From: Acheta domesticus
Lineage: Eukaryota > Arthropoda > Insecta > Orthoptera > Gryllidae
Length of the DNA stretch: 64,000 nucleotides
NCBI GenBank assembly: GCA_031308135.1
Contig: JAHLJT010000631.1
Span: 215,583,773 to 215,647,772, forward strand
Direction of reading: 5' to 3'
Shown: piece by piece, positions 58,741 through 64,000 of the stretch
Layout of the letters: every line of letters starts with the position of its first letter
Position numbering within the stretch: position 1 is the stretch's first letter
Program-made: the position numbers and the translations under genes
Notes under the pieces: model-generated
What the model was told of the DNA's origin: nothing
Databases searched by the model: none
What the model saw: only the letters and a program-made list of their open reading frames with translations

Positions 58741-59879
58741 TTCCGACTCTTATAACGTAAATGGCAGCAAATATGCCTCTCACGCAGCATACGTGAGGCT
58801 GCAATCTACACTCTAATGTAAGTACTTTAAAACTGAACTACTTACAATACTTATACCGCGTTTTCCTCACTTTCAAATCGATATGTCATATACAGAAAAA
58901 TGTTAACGATTGTCTTAAGGCGATGTGAGCAGGGAAACCTGGTATGGCTGTCACATTCTGCCTTCTTTTGTAGCTAGTGAGAACTGAAAGTTGCTTTGAC
59001 TTAATATTTAGCCATGAGCTTGCTGAAACGGCATGACGAGTGACGCGTTACCGACATACGCGTTTGACAACGCAGCCACTTAATGCTAGTTACAATGAAT
59101 GTAGAAAATTTGTTTTATCAAGAGTCGTAAGTAGGGAGCGCATTTTTATGATTTTGCATACGTTTGACCGTTGCTTTAGGGCATAGCAAACTGAAATTTC
59201 TTGACATTTGGCTAGAAATCCAAATTGATGCATATTCGTGTAATTATAGGAGCATATTTGCATATTTCATGAAAAATTTAGACTTATCTCCAAAATGTTC
59301 CATATTTCTATACAGAATCAATTTATTTGTGAGCGATCATTGATCAGAAAGGGCTTGTCACAGTTTGCCTTTTTTCCTTTCTACGAATGATAAAATACTT
59401 GGGAAATTTTAGGATATTTCTTGATATTAAATTTTTTCACCCAGGCACAAGAAATGCAACAAGACATACTAAGATGAACATTTACGGCAATTATTTCTCC
59501 CGCAAAGTAAGGTGCATTATATTATGTTTCAACACAACTATATCTTTTCAGTCCAAGGATGCTCCTTCTGAATTTTTTTCAAGAAAGTTTTATACCGGAA
59601 ATGTAATATTGTTAATTTTAATTGCATATTAAAATGCATATTTAAGAATTTTTAGGTCATAAATGCATATTTTTAAAAGCAAGATTTTTAAGGCATAAAA
59701 ATTCTCTCCCTAATCATAAGCAATTTGCAAAACACAGATAATCACATTCGGCAAATTCTTAGCATCTAAAATATTCTCTCCGTCAAAAATTTCCGAAAGC
59801 AGTATGACCTGAAATGAGAGATGGCCTGTACACTCAGTGCAATTATTTGCGTAACAAATCTGGTTAGAAAGGGCACCAC

Positions 59880-60240
59880 AGACGCACGACAACCACACGC
59901 TACGTCGCCTTGGGAAGCGCAACGCGCCGGCGTGTTGCACGTTGCCAGTCTCGGCGCCGGAGCGCGGGCCCCGGCCCATCGCCGCACCGCGCCGCTCCGC
60001 CCTTCCGTCACTCCGCAAGTCAACAGGCGGGGGCGGGCGCGAGGCGAGCGCGAGAAAAGGGCAAACACGCGCGGCGTGCAGGGGCACGCACGGCGACGCC
60101 CGCTTGTTGGCCGTGCGGTTTTTGCCCCGCCCCTTCCCCCGGGCCGCCTAAACACCGCGCGGCGCTGTGCTCACCGGCCGCTCGAGGGGGGCGACGCCGC
60201 GCCGTCCCAACAGCAACCGGGCGACGGGGCTTACGATGGA
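59880..60240. other. GC-rich, CpG-rich island
   Basis: About 360 bases upstream of myosin exon 1, without recognisable exon structure. Confidence 0.65.
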
Positions 60241-61186
60241 CTTCCCATACGACACTCCTCGTGGCTGAGAACGGAAAGTTCTCTCTGTATACCAAAATGT
60301 CATTACAGCGTTTACATTCATCCGAGTTGTGAATGATAATGACTTTGTAAATGTTTTAAAAGTTGCGTTAAAATGGACTAGACTGTTTAAAAGAAACATA
60401 ACGAGTACAATAACGACGAGACGGCCCCTACTTTATATATAATACGATTTTTCAGTAACACTTTTAATCTCGTTTAAAGAGAAAAAAAAAGGGTTTCTCT
60501 TTATCAAAAGGGAATATTATGACAAATTGTTTATGAAATGTTAACATTTCATAAAGTACATTATCCCTGGAAACAAAGTTAGGCAAATAGAATTAAAACT
60601 CCGTTGCGAAGAATCGCTATTTGCAAGGAACGTATAAAATAAGAGAGAGCACGGAAAGGTCAAGCGGTTTGAGAAATATAACGTTTTGTTCTTTAATGCA
60701 ATTTTCTTATTAAAACATGGTCTTAGTAGAAAATTTCGCGCCTAGACACAGGAAGAGATGTATCAAGAATTTATTTCCAAACATAAATCGACGTTTCTTG
60801 AGATTTAATTCCAAGCACACCCGCTAAGAACTTCACAAACGCATTGCCGCATTAAAGTCAACTTGTTCGGAATGTTCTGCTTGGAAACTATTAATTGGAT
60901 TTTCGCCGAGTGGTCTCATTCGTGGCGGAATTCGCACGTCGCAATACAAACTTGGGAGCGGCGAGTGGGCAACTTCGCAGGCGGCGGAAGCGCTTCGTTA
61001 AACACACGCTCGCTCCTCTCCAATCGCCAGCGGCCCCACGCGGCACGCACCCGCCGCCTCGCGCGCCACTCGTTCTAGCAGCAACACACGAGATTTTGCA
61101 TCTTTTACTGTTGCAACTACACAGGCGCATTTGGATTCACAAAATTATCAAATAACTTCCGTACGTACATATAAAATTGTGAGTGA

Positions 61187-61214
61187 TTATCATCATCATC
61201 ATCATTATCATCAT
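61187..61214. repeat. (ATC)n microsatellite
   Basis: Nine or so ATC/ATT triplets. Confidence 0.9.
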
Positions 61215-61749
61215 AAAACCATGTTTTAATTAAGTGAAATAACATTTTATTGACTGCCTGACTCGAATTCTTTGACAAATAACGTTCTTTTCTGTTTGAA
61301 ATTCTCCAATATTTCCATTTTAACAGTGTATTTATTACGTATATTCATTTTAATTACAATCAACGAATACAATTTGGGTTACTATATTTTACCAGGAAAC
61401 GACAAAAAAATCCCCGAAGATGAGGTGCATTAATCACTAATATTTATAAAAGTAAAAAGGAGGCGTAGTTTCATAACATCACACCATATCCTACTATCGC
61501 TGATAATTGTATACAAAATAAAAAAATAAACATTTTATTTTCAATTTACTTTAATTTTTTGTAACACAATACAATGTCTTTTAGTCTTTATAAAAATCGT
61601 ATTCTACAGATGCTAGTTTATCGTGAGGGGCCTGAGGCATTGCTGATATCACGAACTATAGCGTGCAAAAATAAACTCCAAATCTTCACACAACATCCAA
61701 CAGCATTTGCACGTCATGAATATTACATGTCGGCTCCTAAACGACGTTG

Positions 61750-62070
61750 CGCAACGACACTTATCTTCGATTCGGCTGATCCCGCCCGCCGGCAAACCCC
61801 GCGAACAGATCGGTGACGAGTCAGAAAAAAAGAAAAGTGCACTTCACCGCAACTTTCGCGGAATCTCGGCAAAGCGAGGTGTGACACCGAAACGGGCGGA
61901 AGCCATAGTAAGGCGGCAAGCGAAGACTTCGGAGCGTGGAGGATTTCGGGCGTCAGCTGACGGCGCGGAGCGGCGCGGCGCGGCGGGGAGAGAAAGCGCT
62001 GGAGGGCTCGGAGGGAAGGCTAGTGGGTCAGGCAGGCGGAGTCACCGGAGGGCACTGCATTTCTTATTCG
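61750..62070. other. GC-rich, CpG-rich island
   Basis: About 320 bases with GCGGAGCGGCGCGGCGCGGC. No exon recognised. Confidence 0.65.
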
Positions 62071-62389
62071 TAGGATTTGTGGATCCTTAGAGGGCTTGCA
62101 CTCTAGCTTCGTGCACGTGTTAGATACATTCTGCTGAACGGAGAACAAGGATTTCAACGAAAAAAGAAACAAAGGTTAATGTGTTCCGACATCTCAGAAA
62201 TGTCGAAAAGCAGAAGTACAATCAGGAGGATCTTGCCTTCTTCAAATATGGGTCGAAGTGCTGGCTACCAACAAAATCGACGGTAGCAGAGACACAGAAT
62301 ACAGATAAAGAAGAAAACAACCGGTAAGTCAGGGGAGAAAAAAAATCTACAAGCAGGTCGTGGAGCTGGTGTTCACAGGCCGAAGAGAG

Positions 62390-62585
62390 CAAGTACCGCA
62401 GCTACGTGACGGCTTCGAGCTGCGCCGCCACCGCCGCCGCCACGATATATTGGCCGTCGCCCGGCGTCGCGTCGCGTCGCGTCGCGTGGCGTCGGTCGTC
62501 GGCCGCTGCCAGACGAGCCGCCAGCGCCGCACCGCGCCGCTCCCGGCCAGCGCGCCCGCCACCTCCGGCGGCAAATAAATCAATA
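62390..62585. other. Short GC-rich island with a GTCGC tandem
   Basis: It contains GCGTCGCGTCGCGTCGCGTC, a short pentamer tandem, and CCGCCACCGCCGCCGCC. No exon recognised. Confidence 0.65.
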
Positions 62586-62989
62586 GATCGGCTCTGATGG
62601 CACTCGGCTCCTTACCTCTGCGCGAGGCACCAAACCACGTCGAGGTGGGTGGCCGACCGCCGCACCGTAATACACGCGTTCAATGGAAACCGCGAGGGAC
62701 GGATTTATTTTGAGGCAAACTAGTTTCGTATTGGCGCTCGTGAAATGACAAGGCACATAAGAAAACTGATGAAAGGAGATTTTGAAGCATCGAACACTCC
62801 AAAACACGTCAGTTTGGCGAGCAAAACCACCTCATTATTCCTGGCAGAAATACACACAAATTCCTAATAAACGATAAATAGGATAATTGCAAATATCCAA
62901 TTAAACGCGAATGAAACATTTATACAGCGAGGTTTTCGAGCAACAGCCTCAAAGTGCATACCCGCCACTCCGTTTCTTTGTGTGCCGCC

Positions 62990-63560
62990 GTATCCCATGC
63001 GCACCCTGTGGGTGGGAAAGGCTGCGGTGGGGGCAGAGGCCTCCGCGGCCGCATCGGCGCGAGCGTCCCTTCGCTTTCAAGCATTTCGGAACGGAAGGGA
63101 GCGGAAGGCGGCGAGCCGCGCCGGGCCGCGCCGCGGGGCGCCAGATACATATTCGGGCGCGGCGGCGCGGGCGCGAGCGGGGGGCGCAGAGTGGGTGGGT
63201 GAATGGGCGAGCGTTTTCGCCCCGCCCCCGTCTCCGCCTCCGGCGCCCTTTCCCTCGCGGCGGCGGCGGCGGCGGCCGGCCGTCACGCGGCGTGAGATAC
63301 TGCGGGCTCATTGGGCGGCGCGCCAGCGGCGCTCGCCCGCCCTCGGGCCCTCGCCCGTGGTTAAAAACATCGCCCGGGGCGCCGGCCACCGCGCCGCGCC
63401 GCGGGCCGCAAGAAGTCCGGCGGCGCGGCGGGCGGATTCTCGCCCGGGCAGGGGGGCAAGGCGGCACCCACGGCACGGAGATTGTCGGCGGCGGGGGCGC
63501 AGGCGGTCCTAGGTAACGGTGGCCGGGGCGTAAGTGCTGGGATAGGGCAACGGGCGAGAA
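62990..63560. other. GC-rich, CpG-rich island with (GGC)n
   Basis: It contains CGGCGGCGGCGGCGGCGGCC at about 63,258-63,278. A 276-codon minus frame crosses it but is Pro/Arg-rich and matches nothing I know. It could be the promoter of myosin or of an unseen neighbour. Confidence 0.6.
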
Positions 63561-64000
63561 GGGATCCGCAGACCCTGGGGGGAGGAGGAGGAGGAGGATG
63601 AGGGAGAGGCGAGTCAAAACCGCGCCTGCGAAAGGATTGAAAAGAACGCGCCACTGGCACGATGCGGAGCCGTCCATGATACTTCCGCTTGAAAGGCGGT
63701 CCAAAAGGATAATCCAGACGAGTAAGGGTCTATGGTGTGGAAGAGACAAGGCTTTGATATGGAGTAAAGAGGATATCATACTAATTCCTGTTTGATATCT
63801 TGGTAAACTACACCAGAGGCTGGAGAGTAAATCGAAAATAGATTCTATACAAAATCCTATACAATATTTATAATTCTTGTGTTGAAAGAAACACTATATT
63901 TTCAATTATCATTTGCGTTATTTCTCTATCTAAGATGTTCTACAGCCAATGCTTTTTACCACTGAAAATTTAATGATCTCCACTTCAGCCATGCATTTCA

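Larger units (their letters stand above)
58741..64000. other. Upstream region of the myosin gene, no coding exon seen
   Basis: AT-rich DNA alternates with the GC islands listed separately. Untranslated first exons may lie here but cannot be recognised without transcripts. Confidence 0.5.

Noticed and set aside
58145..58816. Long plus-strand frames across myosin exon 1
   Set aside because: They are antisense shadows of a GC-rich exon whose minus-strand reading matches a conserved myosin N-terminus.
62949..63779. A 276-codon minus-strand frame
   Set aside because: It is low-complexity Pro/Arg/Gly sequence within a CpG island, with competing frames of similar length on the other strand.

Overview
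This is a piece of an animal nuclear genome, most probably an insect. The genes have many short exons with GT-AG introns. The mobile elements are an arthropod-type mariner, a tRNA-derived SINE, hAT-like and Harbinger-like non-autonomous elements, and fold-back elements. No vertebrate-type repeats are seen. Long, AT-rich, repeat-filled introns suggest a large insect genome, possibly polyneopteran; that placement is a guess.

Two host genes are supported, arranged tail to tail. On the plus strand (12,723 to 19,044) three coding exons join in frame into a 349-residue coiled-coil protein with a Thr/Glu/Ala-rich tail. I do not recognise its family. On the minus strand (58,414 down to 21,689) 24 coding exons make a class I unconventional myosin of about 1,076 residues: motor domain with P-loop, switch I and switch II, then a neck with about three IQ motifs, then a TH1 lipid-binding tail. 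All exon phases fit except in exon 13 (34,059-34,212), which is one base short and shifts the frame in the middle of the motor. Exons 1-3 lie in very GC-rich DNA and exons 4-24 in AT-rich DNA.

Left part (1 to 12 kb): almost entirely repeats. There is a non-coding interspersed family (called family A here) with copies of about 1.6 kb, several SINE copies, one fold-back element and an almost intact 1.3-kb mariner at 8,692-9,987 with one homopolymer frameshift. Middle part (12 to 43 kb): the coiled-coil gene and myosin exons 3-24, with microsatellites, a hAT-like element and further family A copies in the introns. Right part (43 to 64 kb): myosin introns 1 and 2 and upstream DNA. It contains fold-back elements, one of them interrupted by a Harbinger-like insertion, a 28-bp terminal-inverted-repeat element, and a series of GC-rich islands separated by AT-rich DNA.

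No CRISPR array, rRNA gene, functional tRNA gene or viral gene was seen. The observations most worth checking are the exon 13 frameshift, the enlarged Cys/Pro/Lys/Ser-rich insertion in the actin-binding loop of the myosin, and the fold-back elements that share a CTGANGA-N-hairpin-GAAA arrangement resembling part of a hammerhead ribozyme core.
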